In this document: piece after piece, positions 25,735-32,239 of the stretch | Layout of the letters: every line of letters begins with the position of its first letter | Position numbering within the stretch: the stretch's first letter is position 1 | NCBI GenBank assembly: GCA_030247725.1 | Contig: JAOTRT010000017.1 | Location: 1-57,648 of the forward strand | Length of the DNA: 57,648 nt | DNA from: Candidatus Nitricoxidireducens bremensis | GTDB taxonomy: Bacteria; Pseudomonadota; Gammaproteobacteria; Burkholderiales; Rhodocyclaceae | Direction: 5' to 3' | Position numbers and translations under genes: made by a program | Notes under the pieces: model-generated | Told to the model about the DNA's origin: nothing | The model's database searches: none | Seen by the model: only the letters and a program-made list of their open reading frames with translations

Positions 25735-26598
25735 ATGACCGCCAACGCCTATGACGTCAGCGTCGCCGATTTCGAAGAAAAAGTGATCGCCGCCTCCCAC
25801 CGGGCCCCGGTGCTGGTGGATTTCTGGGCCGCCTGGTGCCAGCCCTGCCGCATCCTCAAGCCCGTCCTCGAAAAACTCGCCGCCGAATACGGCGGCCGTT
25901 TCACCCTCGCCAAGGTCAATTCCGACGAGAACCAGGAACTGGCCGCCCGCTGGGGCGTGCGCGGCATCCCGGCCGTCAAGGCCTTCGTGAACGGCCAGAT
26001 GGTGGACGAATTCACCGGCGCCCTGCCCGAAGCCCAGGTGCGGGAATTCCTCACCCGCCTGATCCCCTCCCCCGCCGAACCGCTGCGCATGGAGGCCATG
26101 GCGGCCCACGCCCGCGGCGACCAGGCCACCGCCCTGCGTCTGCTGGGCGAAGCCCTGGACCTGGACCCGGGCAACGAGGCGGCCCTGCTCGACAGCGTGG
26201 AAGTCCAGCTCGCGGCGGGCGCCGTAGCCGAAGCCCGCCAGGCCATCGACCTCATCACCGATCAGGCCCGCGACCGGGCCCGCGTCGAATCCCTGCAGGC
26301 CCGGCTGCAGCTCTCCGCCGCCGGCGGCGGTGCCGATGCGGACACCCTGCGCACCCGCGTGGCGGCCGACCCCGCCGACCTGGAAAGCCGCCTGGCCCTG
26401 GCCAACACCCTGGCCCTGGCCCAGGACTACAAGGGCGCCCTGGAAAACCTGATGGAAATCGTGCGCCGCGACCGCAAATGGCAGGACGAGGCCGGCCGCA
26501 AGACCATGCTGACCTTGTTCACTCTGCTGGGCGCCCAGCCCGAGCACGAGGCCCTCGTCCGCGAATACCGCATCGCCCTCGCCCGCACCCTGAACTGA
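25735..26598 (+). CDS. cnoX: Thioredoxin-TPR chaperone/redox protein CnoX (YbbN family)
   Basis: A 287-residue protein with an N-terminal thioredoxin domain and C-terminal TPR-like helices (from about 120: ALRLLGEALDLDPGNEAALL). The active site is WCQPC with Cys35 and Cys38, so unlike E. coli CnoX (SQHC) this one keeps a dithiol motif and could reduce disulphides. The cis-proline is in VRGIPAVKAF. Family members protect stressed proteins from aggregation and pass them to GroEL or DnaK. It is the last ordinary housekeeping gene before the CRISPR locus; 212 bases separate its stop from cas9. Confidence 0.9.
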   Translation: MTANAYDVSVADFEEKVIAASHRAPVLVDFWAAWCQPCRILKPVLEKLAAEYGGRFTLAKVNSDENQELAARWGVRGIPAVKAFVNGQMVDEFTGALPEAQVREFLTRLIPSPAEPLRMEAMAAHARGDQATALRLLGEALDLDPGNEAALLDSVEVQLAAGAVAEARQAIDLITDQARDRARVESLQARLQLSAAGGGADADTLRTRVAADPADLESRLALANTLALAQDYKGALENLMEIVRRDRKWQDEAGRKTMLTLFTLLGAQPEHEALVREYRIALARTLN

Positions 26599-26651
26599 CC
26601 CCGCACCCGGAAGTCCGGCCCGGAAAACGCCGGGCATCCCGGGAATGCCAA

Positions 26652-26680
26652 TTGCAATAATGCCTCTGGCAGGGCATAGT
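26652..26680 (+). promoter_or_regulatory. Candidate cas9 promoter
   Basis: TTGCAA, 17 bases, CATAGT: four of six matches in each box with ideal spacing, upstream of cas9 on its strand. Transcription from here would start near 26687 and give a cas9 mRNA leader of about 120 bases running antisense through the whole tracrRNA gene. It is a prediction from consensus alone. Confidence 0.35.
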
Positions 26681-26690
26681 CCAGCCGCAT

Positions 26691-26725
26691 AAAGGAAAGG
26701 CCCGACGGGTTTCCCCGTCGGGCCT
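26691..26725 (-). terminator. Intrinsic terminator of the tracrRNA
   Basis: On the minus strand a 12-bp stem AGGCCCGACGGG / CCCGTCGGGCCT with a GAAA loop is followed by TTCCTTTATG. The stem is perfect and GC-rich; the U run is interrupted (UUUCCUUU). It forms the 3' end of the tracrRNA and is likely retained as its last hairpin, as in other type II-C tracrRNAs. Confidence 0.75.
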
Positions 26726-26786
26726 GGATACAGAATCTTTCGATTCTTTATTGTAGCAACGGCTCTCACCCCGGATAGCCACAACG
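26691..26786 (-). ncRNA. tracrRNA of the type II-C CRISPR system
   Basis: Read leftward, it begins with an anti-repeat (26785 down to 26750). This matches the complement of the array repeat at 29 of 36 bases; three of the mismatches become G-U pairs, leaving one bulge at repeat positions 9-13. GCCGTTGCTACAATAA follows, closely like the corresponding part of the meningococcal tracrRNA. Then come a small hairpin AGAATC-GAAA-GATTCT (26747-26732) and the GC-rich terminator hairpin. The predicted length is about 96 bases. It pairs with pre-crRNA for RNase III processing and loads Cas9. It lies just upstream of cas9 on the opposite strand. Confidence 0.9.
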
Positions 26787-26792
26787 GGGAGG

Positions 26793-26821
26793 ATTATGCG
26801 GGAGGATGGCATGGCGGGCAA
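26793..26821 (-). promoter_or_regulatory. tracrRNA promoter overlapping the cas9 start
   Basis: On the minus strand: TTGCCC (26821-26816), 17 bases, CATAAT (26798-26793). Five of six bases match in the -10 and four of six in the -35. The start would fall at about 26786, exactly where the anti-repeat begins. The -35 box lies within cas9 codons 2-4 and the -10 box within its ribosome-binding region, so the two genes share this DNA on opposite strands. Confidence 0.7.
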
Positions 26822-29800
26822 GACTCTTGAACCACTGACGTTCGGTTTCGATATCGGTATCGCCTCGGTGGGCTGGTGCGTTCTCGGCGAGAACCGGATT
26901 GTCGATCTTGGCGTACGGTGCTTCGACAAAGCGGAAACCGCAAAGGAAGGGGAATCGCTGAATCTCGCGCGGCGCACCGCACGCTTGATGCGCCGCCGCC
27001 TGCGCCGCCGGGCCTGGCGACTCACCAAGCTGGCGCGATTGCTCAAACGTACCGGGCTGATCGCGAATATCGGCGACGTGAAAGCGCCTTCAGCGGTTTC
27101 GCCCTGGCGCCTGCGCGTGGAGGGTCTCGACCGGCGCCTCGACAACGAAGAGTGGGCGCGGGTGATCTATCACTTGTGCAAACACCGGGGCTTCCACTGG
27201 ATCAGCCGCGCCGAAGAGAAAAAGGCGGAGGGCGACGCCAAGGGCGAAAGCGGCCGGGTCAAGAAAGGCCTGGCCGACACGCAGCACCGCATGGCCGAGA
27301 AGAATTACCGCAGCGCGGCGGAAATGGTGCTGGCCGAATTCCCCGATGCCCAGCGCAACAAGCAGGGCGATTATGGGAAGGCACTTTCCCGCATTCTGCT
27401 AGGCAAGGAGCTTGCGCTGCTGTTCCAACGCCAACGAGAACTCGGCAACCCATATGCCGGGGTAGAAGTCGAAACCGCCGTTCTCGGTAGCGGCGACCAC
27501 AAGAGCGGACTCTTCTGGGAACAAAAGCCGCCCCTGGCAGGCGCCGATCTGCTCAAGATGCTGGGCAGATGTACTTTCGAGAAGTCGGAATACCGCGCTC
27601 CCAAGGCCAGTTTCACTGCCGAGCGCCACGTCTGGCTGACGCGACTCAACAACCTGCGCATCGTTATCGACGGCACGACGCGACCGCTCAACGATCAGGA
27701 ACGTCTCCTAGCCTTGCCGCTGCCCTACAAGCAGGCGAGCGACTTCACCTACAAGCAGTTGCGCGCCGCCCTGACCAAGGCAGGCTTGCTGCCTGAAACG
27801 TTCCGGTTCGCCGGACTGAACTATCCCGCCGGCAAGCAGCTCGACGAGGCCAAACCGAAGGACCCGGAGTCGGAACGACTGGTGAAGCTCCCTGCCTGGC
27901 AGGAGCTGAGGAAGACGCTCAAGGACCAGCGCCTCGAAACCGAATGGGAAGGCATGGCCGGCGCCGCGACCGGCGGCGACCCGACCTTGCTCGACGAGAT
28001 CGGGCGCGTGCTGTCCGTCTTCAAGGACGGCGACGAGGTGGAAGCCGAACTACGCAAGTTGAACCTGCCGGGCGGCGAAAAGATGGTCGCAGCGCTCGCG
28101 GAAATCAGCTTCGACACCTTCCACAACCTCTCCCTCAAAGCCCTGCGCAAGATCGTGCCTCATATGGAAGCCGGACTGCGCTACGACGAGGCCTGCGCGG
28201 CGGCCGGCTATCACCACAGCCAGTTGCAGGAAGCGGGAACCGGCGACCAAACCTATCTGCCGCCGCTCTATTCGGGCCGCGACAAGGATGGGCGCATGGT
28301 CTTCGACGAGAAGCTCGACGTGCCACGCAACCCGGTGGTGCTGCGCGCCCTCAACCAGGCGCGCAAGGTGCTGAATGCCCTGGTACGCACCTACGGCTCC
28401 CCCGCTGCCGTGCATATCGAGATGGCACGCGATCTCTCCCGACCCCTCGACGAGCGCAACAAGGTCAAAAGGGCGCAAGACGAATACCGGGAGCGCAACG
28501 ACAAGGACAAGGCCGCCTTTGCAGCAGAATTCGATATGCCGGCCAAGGGGCGGGAGTTCGAGAAGTTCCAGCTTTATCGCGAGCAGCAAGGCAAGTGCGC
28601 CTATTCGCTAAAGCCCCTCGATCTGCACCGCGTACTGCGCGACATCGGCTACGCGGAGGTGGATCATGCCCTGCCTTACTCGCGCAGCTACGACGACGGC
28701 AAGAACAACAAGGTGCTGGTGCTGACCGAAGAGAACCGCAACAAGGGCAACCGCACCGCTTACGAATACCTGACATCGTTCGCCGGCGGCGAGAACGGCG
28801 AACGCTGGCGCAGCTACGTCGCCTTCGTCGAATCAAACAAGAGCTATCGCCTCGCCAAACGAACACGCCTGCTGCGCAAGGACTTCGGCGACAAGGCAGC
28901 GGAGGAATTCCGCGACCGCAACCTCAATGACACACGCTACATCTGCCGCTTCTTCAAGAACTATGTCGAGCGCCACCTGAAACTAGCGGTCGGTGCCGAT
29001 GGAACGACCGCCAAGCGTTGTGTTCTACTCAACGGCCAGACCACGGCATTCCTGCGCGCCCGCTGGGGCCTGCTGAAGGTGCGCAGCGACAGCGACCGCC
29101 ACCACGCCCTCGACGCCGCCGTGGTGGCGGCATGCAGCCACGGCATGGTCAAACGCCTGGGCGATTACGCACGCACCAAGGAACTCGCCAAGGTCCAGGA
29201 CGGGTTCCCCGACCCGGCAACCGGCGAAATCGTCGATCCGGCAAAGTACCAGCAACTGCACAACCACTTCCCCGATCCCTGGCCTCATTTCCGCGCCGAG
29301 CTGGAGGCCCGCCTAGGCATCGACGATGGCCACGAACTGCGCGAGCGACTGGGAATGTTCGGCACCTACCCACAGGAGACGCTGGCCGCCGTCCGCCCCC
29401 TGTTCGTGTCCCGCGCACCGCAGCGGCGCAACGGCGGCGCCGCACACAAGGACACCATTTACGCCCAGCCGGAACGTCTGAAGATACAAGGCGGCGTCAC
29501 GCAGAAAGTGCCCCTTGCCAACCTGAAGCTTGCCGACCTCGACAAGCTGATCGACCCGCACCGCAACGAGAAGCTCTATGCCGCCATCCGCGCCCGCCTG
29601 GAGGTCCATGGCGGCAAGGGCGACAAGGCTTTCCCCTCCGACAATCCGCTGCGCAAACCCGACCGGGACGGCAACCCGACCGGCCCAATAGTGCGCACGG
29701 TGACGCTGGTTATCGACAAGCTGTCCGGCATCCCGATTCGGGGCGGCATCGCCAAGAACGACACCATGCTGCGGGTGGATGTGTTCAGACACAAGAAGGA

Positions 29801-30239
29801 CGGCAAGTTCCATCTGGTGCCGGTGTATGTGCACCATGCGGTGGCTAAGGAGTTGCCGAATCGGGCGATTGTGGCGTTCAAGGATGAGGCGGAGTGGACA
29901 CTCATCGACGAGAGCTTCGATTTTCTGTTCTCCCTACACGCCAACGATCTTGTGAAGATTACCCAGCGTTCCGGGGATTCGGTGCTCGGTTACTACCGCA
30001 GCTGTCACTCGGGAACTGCGGCAATCAATATCGCTTTACAGGACCGCTACGCCCATGGAGAAAAAACGGCCAGCCTCGCCTTTTCGAAGAAGAATCCTGG
30101 GAAAGCCATTCCAAATGACAAACTTGGATTGATCGAAGGCATCGGCGTCAAGATGGCGGCAAGTCTTGAGAAATTTCACGTCGACGTCCTCGGCCACATC
30201 TACCCTGCTCCAATGGAAGAGCGTCGTGGCCTGGCGTAG
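26811..30239 (+). CDS. cas9: Cas9 endonuclease, type II-C
   Basis: A 1142-residue Cas9, near the II-C size range (N. meningitidis 1082). RuvC-I is FGFDIGIASVGW (Asp14), followed by an Arg-rich bridge helix (MRRRLRRRAWRL), and RuvC-II is VHIEMARDLSRP (Glu537). The HNH motif is EVDHALPYSRSYDD with Asp618, His619 and Asn642. RuvC-III is HHALDAAVVAACSH (His765, Asp768). A C-terminal PAM-interacting domain follows. All catalytic residues are kept, so both strands should be cut. Start choice: the ATG at 26811 has GGGAGG 5 bases upstream, whereas the in-frame ATG at 26796 has its GGAGG only 3 bases away. Its 3' end overlaps the cas1 start by 14 bases. Confidence 0.95.
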   Translation: MAGKTLEPLTFGFDIGIASVGWCVLGENRIVDLGVRCFDKAETAKEGESLNLARRTARLMRRRLRRRAWRLTKLARLLKRTGLIANIGDVKAPSAVSPWRLRVEGLDRRLDNEEWARVIYHLCKHRGFHWISRAEEKKAEGDAKGESGRVKKGLADTQHRMAEKNYRSAAEMVLAEFPDAQRNKQGDYGKALSRILLGKELALLFQRQRELGNPYAGVEVETAVLGSGDHKSGLFWEQKPPLAGADLLKMLGRCTFEKSEYRAPKASFTAERHVWLTRLNNLRIVIDGTTRPLNDQERLLALPLPYKQASDFTYKQLRAALTKAGLLPETFRFAGLNYPAGKQLDEAKPKDPESERLVKLPAWQELRKTLKDQRLETEWEGMAGAATGGDPTLLDEIGRVLSVFKDGDEVEAELRKLNLPGGEKMVAALAEISFDTFHNLSLKALRKIVPHMEAGLRYDEACAAAGYHHSQLQEAGTGDQTYLPPLYSGRDKDGRMVFDEKLDVPRNPVVLRALNQARKVLNALVRTYGSPAAVHIEMARDLSRPLDERNKVKRAQDEYRERNDKDKAAFAAEFDMPAKGREFEKFQLYREQQGKCAYSLKPLDLHRVLRDIGYAEVDHALPYSRSYDDGKNNKVLVLTEENRNKGNRTAYEYLTSFAGGENGERWRSYVAFVESNKSYRLAKRTRLLRKDFGDKAAEEFRDRNLNDTRYICRFFKNYVERHLKLAVGADGTTAKRCVLLNGQTTAFLRARWGLLKVRSDSDRHHALDAAVVAACSHGMVKRLGDYARTKELAKVQDGFPDPATGEIVDPAKYQQLHNHFPDPWPHFRAELEARLGIDDGHELRERLGMFGTYPQETLAAVRPLFVSRAPQRRNGGAAHKDTIYAQPERLKIQGGVTQKVPLANLKLADLDKLIDPHRNEKLYAAIRARLEVHGGKGDKAFPSDNPLRKPDRDGNPTGPIVRTVTLVIDKLSGIPIRGGIAKNDTMLRVDVFRHKKDGKFHLVPVYVHHAVAKELPNRAIVAFKDEAEWTLIDESFDFLFSLHANDLVKITQRSGDSVLGYYRSCHSGTAAINIALQDRYAHGEKTASLAFSKKNPGKAIPNDKLGLIEGIGVKMAASLEKFHVDVLGHIYPAPMEERRGLA

Positions 30240-31128
30240 CGTAATGATCTCCCGCCCCGCCAAGCTGCGGCGGGAGCATTACTCCCTCGCCATTGAGCAG
30301 GAAGAAACGGCCTTCGTACCATTCGAGGACATCGCCGTGATCGTCCTCAACCATCGGGAGATCACCCTCACCCATCCGGTGCTCTCGGCCTGCGCCGAGT
30401 ACGGCATCGGGCTCTACGCCACCGGCAACAATCACCAGCCGGCCGGTGTGTTCCTGCCTTTCCTATCCCACTCGCGCACCACGCGCATGATGCGCAAGCA
30501 ACTCGATATCGCCCGACCGCTGGCGAAGCAAGTCTGGGCCACCGTCGTCCGGCGCAAGATCGCCAACCAGGCCGCCTGCCTGCGGCTGTGCGGCAAGGAC
30601 GGCTGGGACCGTCTGGATTCCTATGTGCGGCGCGTGCGCTCCGGCGACAGCGAGAACCTCGAAGGCCAGGCGGCGGCATTCTATTTCGCGCAACTGTTCG
30701 GCCAGGGCTTCCGCCGGGCCGAGGATTGCTGGACGAATGCCGCCCTCGACTATGGCTATGCGGTGCTGCGCGGCGCCATCGCGCGGGCACTGGTCGCCCA
30801 TGGCCTGCACCCGACCGTCGGCCTGTTCCATGACAGCGAGCAGAACGCCTTCAATCTCGCCGACGACCTGATCGAGCCGTTCCGTCCCCTGGTGGACCTG
30901 CATGTCGCCAAGCATCCCGCCACCACCGAGGGCGACTTGCTGCCCGCCGACAAGGCGGCCCTCGTGGCTCTGCTGAATGTCGATGTCGGCATGCCCCAGG
31001 GGCGGATGTCGGCACTCTCGGCCATCGAGTACGCAACGGAAAGCCTGGTGCGCGTCTTCGAGGAAGGAGGCAACGAATTGGAGCTACCCGTCCTCATCGG
31101 TCTGGAGCCGCATCGGCTGGAGTGCTGA
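30226..31128 (+). CDS. cas1: Cas1 integrase, type II-C
   Basis: A 300-residue Cas1. The start is GTG at 30226, which gives the conserved beginning MAWRSVMISRPAKLR, aligning with TWRSLLI of Neisseria Cas1. GGAAGAG precedes it inside the end of cas9. Metal ligands are Glu146 (NLEGQAAAFYF), His202 (GLFHDSEQNAF) and Glu217 (LADDLIEPFRP). With Cas2 it forms the complex that inserts new spacers at the leader end of the array. An ATG at 30244 would lose the conserved N-terminal strand. Confidence 0.94.
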   Translation: MAWRSVMISRPAKLRREHYSLAIEQEETAFVPFEDIAVIVLNHREITLTHPVLSACAEYGIGLYATGNNHQPAGVFLPFLSHSRTTRMMRKQLDIARPLAKQVWATVVRRKIANQAACLRLCGKDGWDRLDSYVRRVRSGDSENLEGQAAAFYFAQLFGQGFRRAEDCWTNAALDYGYAVLRGAIARALVAHGLHPTVGLFHDSEQNAFNLADDLIEPFRPLVDLHVAKHPATTEGDLLPADKAALVALLNVDVGMPQGRMSALSAIEYATESLVRVFEEGGNELELPVLIGLEPHRLEC

Positions 31129-31131
31129 TGC

Positions 31132-31464
31132 ATGGGCGTCGAGACGCGACGATATATGCGCCTGCTGGTCTTCTTCGATCTGCCGATGGTGACGAAGGCC
31201 GAGAAGCGCGCCTATGTGCAGTTCCGCAAGTTCCTGCTCAACGACGGCTACGACATGATCCAATGGTCGGTGTATGGCCGCATCCTCAACGGTATCGACG
31301 CCGAGAAGAAGCACTTGGCTCGATTAGCCGAGCATCTGCCGCCTGAAGGTTCCGTGCGCAGCATGACCGTCACGGAAAAGCAGTATGCAGGCATGCGCCT
31401 GTTGGTCGGAATGCCGCTGTTCCAGGAGAAGAAGGTTTCCGTTTCCCAGATGCTGCTTTTCTGA
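31132..31464 (+). CDS. cas2: Cas2, spacer acquisition
   Basis: A 110-residue Cas2 with the ferredoxin-like fold: strand RLLVFFDLP with the conserved Asp16, helix KAEKRAYVQFRKFLLNDGY, then the strand region MIQWSVYGRI. The C-terminus FQEKKVSVSQMLLF is normal for II-C Cas2. It starts 3 bases after the cas1 stop. The first ATG (31132) is used; a second at 31156 (MRLLVFFD) would match shorter relatives equally well. It converges with brnA, with 11 bases between the stops. There is no csn2 or cas4, as expected for subtype II-C. Confidence 0.93.
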   Translation: MGVETRRYMRLLVFFDLPMVTKAEKRAYVQFRKFLLNDGYDMIQWSVYGRILNGIDAEKKHLARLAEHLPPEGSVRSMTVTEKQYAGMRLLVGMPLFQEKKVSVSQMLLF

Positions 31465-31475
31465 GGGCCACGTCC

Positions 31476-31835
31476 TCAGCCGTGGGCCAGTTCCTCGCGA
31501 ATCACCCGGCGCAGCGTGGCTTCCATTTCCTCGCCGTCCATCGCCTGATGCAAGGCCTGATTGATGAGCGTCTGGTAGCCGCGCGCACCGGCCTTGGCCT
31601 TGAAGTACTCGATGACCGCGGTGTCGAGCATGATCGACACCCGCTGTTTGCCTACGCGCGCCTTGACCCCGTCGGTGAATTCCTGGCGTGTCGCGGGCTT
31701 GCCGGCCACGCGCAGGCGAGCGCGCTGCAAGTCGGCCGCCGTCATTTCGGGAATCTCTTCGTACTCCTCCGGCGCAATGGTGTGCGCGTCAATCTTTTTC
31801 AAGGAGCTGCGCATAGCGCTCGATTTCGCGGTCAT
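31476..31835 (-). CDS. brnA: BrnA antitoxin
   Basis: A 119-residue antitoxin. The C-terminal half is a BrnA ribbon-helix-helix type domain (VGKQRVSIMLDTAVIEYFKA, GYQTLINQALHQAM), preceded by an acidic linker (APEEYEEIPEMTAADLQRAR) that would wrap the toxin. AGGAAA lies about 6 bases before the ATG at 31835. The gene overlaps the end of brnT by 47 bases, the usual BrnT-BrnA order. It probably represses the shared promoter together with BrnT, through the palindrome at 32078-32097. It sits between cas2 and the CRISPR array, facing cas2. Confidence 0.88.
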   Translation of the reverse strand: MTAKSSAMRSSLKKIDAHTIAPEEYEEIPEMTAADLQRARLRVAGKPATRQEFTDGVKARVGKQRVSIMLDTAVIEYFKAKAGARGYQTLINQALHQAMDGEEMEATLRRVIREELAHG

Positions 31836-32067
31836 TGGCTTTCCTCATCGAAAATATGTGGCGTCCATCGCCACGCTCCACATAGCCCACCGCCACCAGG
31901 CGATCGGACAACAAACCGAAGCAGATCATGCGGCATTCGCCATAGTCGCGGCGGGTGTCCTCGTACTCGACAGTCGGCCCGGCAAATACCAGCTTGGCAT
32001 CCGCAAAGTCGATCCCGCGATCCCGTAATGTGACCTGGCGCTTCGCTTCGTCCCAAGTGAGCTTCAT
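31789..32067 (-). CDS. brnT: BrnT toxin (RelE-fold ribonuclease)
   Basis: A 92-residue protein. It has the BrnT beginning MKLTWDEAKRQVTLRDRGID, the central FADAKLVFAGPTVEYEDTR, and strands RMICFGLLSDRLVAVGYVER ending in RKANDREIERY, all typical of the family. BrnT toxins cleave RNA and inhibit translation. The start at 32067 is chosen for family fit and because the predicted transcript starts only about a base upstream. In-frame ATGs at 32076 and further up would lie in the promoter. The pair is convergent to cas2 and its promoter faces away from the array terminator. Confidence 0.88.
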   Translation of the reverse strand: MKLTWDEAKRQVTLRDRGIDFADAKLVFAGPTVEYEDTRRDYGECRMICFGLLSDRLVAVGYVERGDGRHIFSMRKANDREIERYAQLLEKD

Positions 32068-32074
32068 GCGGCCC

Positions 32075-32102
32075 ATTATGCATACAATCGTATGCATATC
32101 AA
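32075..32102 (-). promoter_or_regulatory. brnT-brnA promoter with palindromic operator
   Basis: Minus strand: TTGATA (32102-32097), 16 bases, CATAAT (32080-32075). A perfect inverted repeat ATGCATAC-AATC-GTATGCAT (32078-32097) fills the spacer between the boxes, an ideal place for autorepression by a BrnA dimer. The predicted start point near 32068 leaves almost no leader before the brnT ATG. Confidence 0.65.
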
Positions 32103-32184
32103 GACCGGCATTGGAATTCGTCACGAAAGTATTTCTGGGAAAAACACCGATAAAGCGCCGAAACCAAGCCGTCCCGACAATGGA

Positions 32185-32223
32185 ACGAAAAAAAGAATCC
32201 CCGCCAAACCGAGGTTTGGCGGG
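32185..32223 (-). terminator. Terminator of the CRISPR array transcript
   Basis: On the minus strand an 11-bp stem CCCCGCCAAAC / GTTTGGCGGGG with a CTCG loop is followed by ATTCTTTTTTTCG. It lies 16 bases beyond the last repeat when the array is read leftward. It therefore supports leftward transcription of the pre-crRNA and also isolates the array from brnTA. Confidence 0.85.
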
Positions 32224-32239
32224 GATATGCGCTGGGTCA

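Noticed and set aside
23091..25745. 884-codon frame opposite the 7TMR kinase
   Set aside because: It is a shadow of the kinase gene; Gly/Ala/Val-rich translation with no family motif.
26796..26810. Earlier in-frame ATG for cas9
   Set aside because: The GGAGG is only 3 bases from it, and the next ATG at 26811 has better spacing and fits the conserved N-terminus.
32076..32124. Longer brnT start codons
   Set aside because: They lie in or upstream of the promoter and palindrome; the family begins at MKLTWDEAK.
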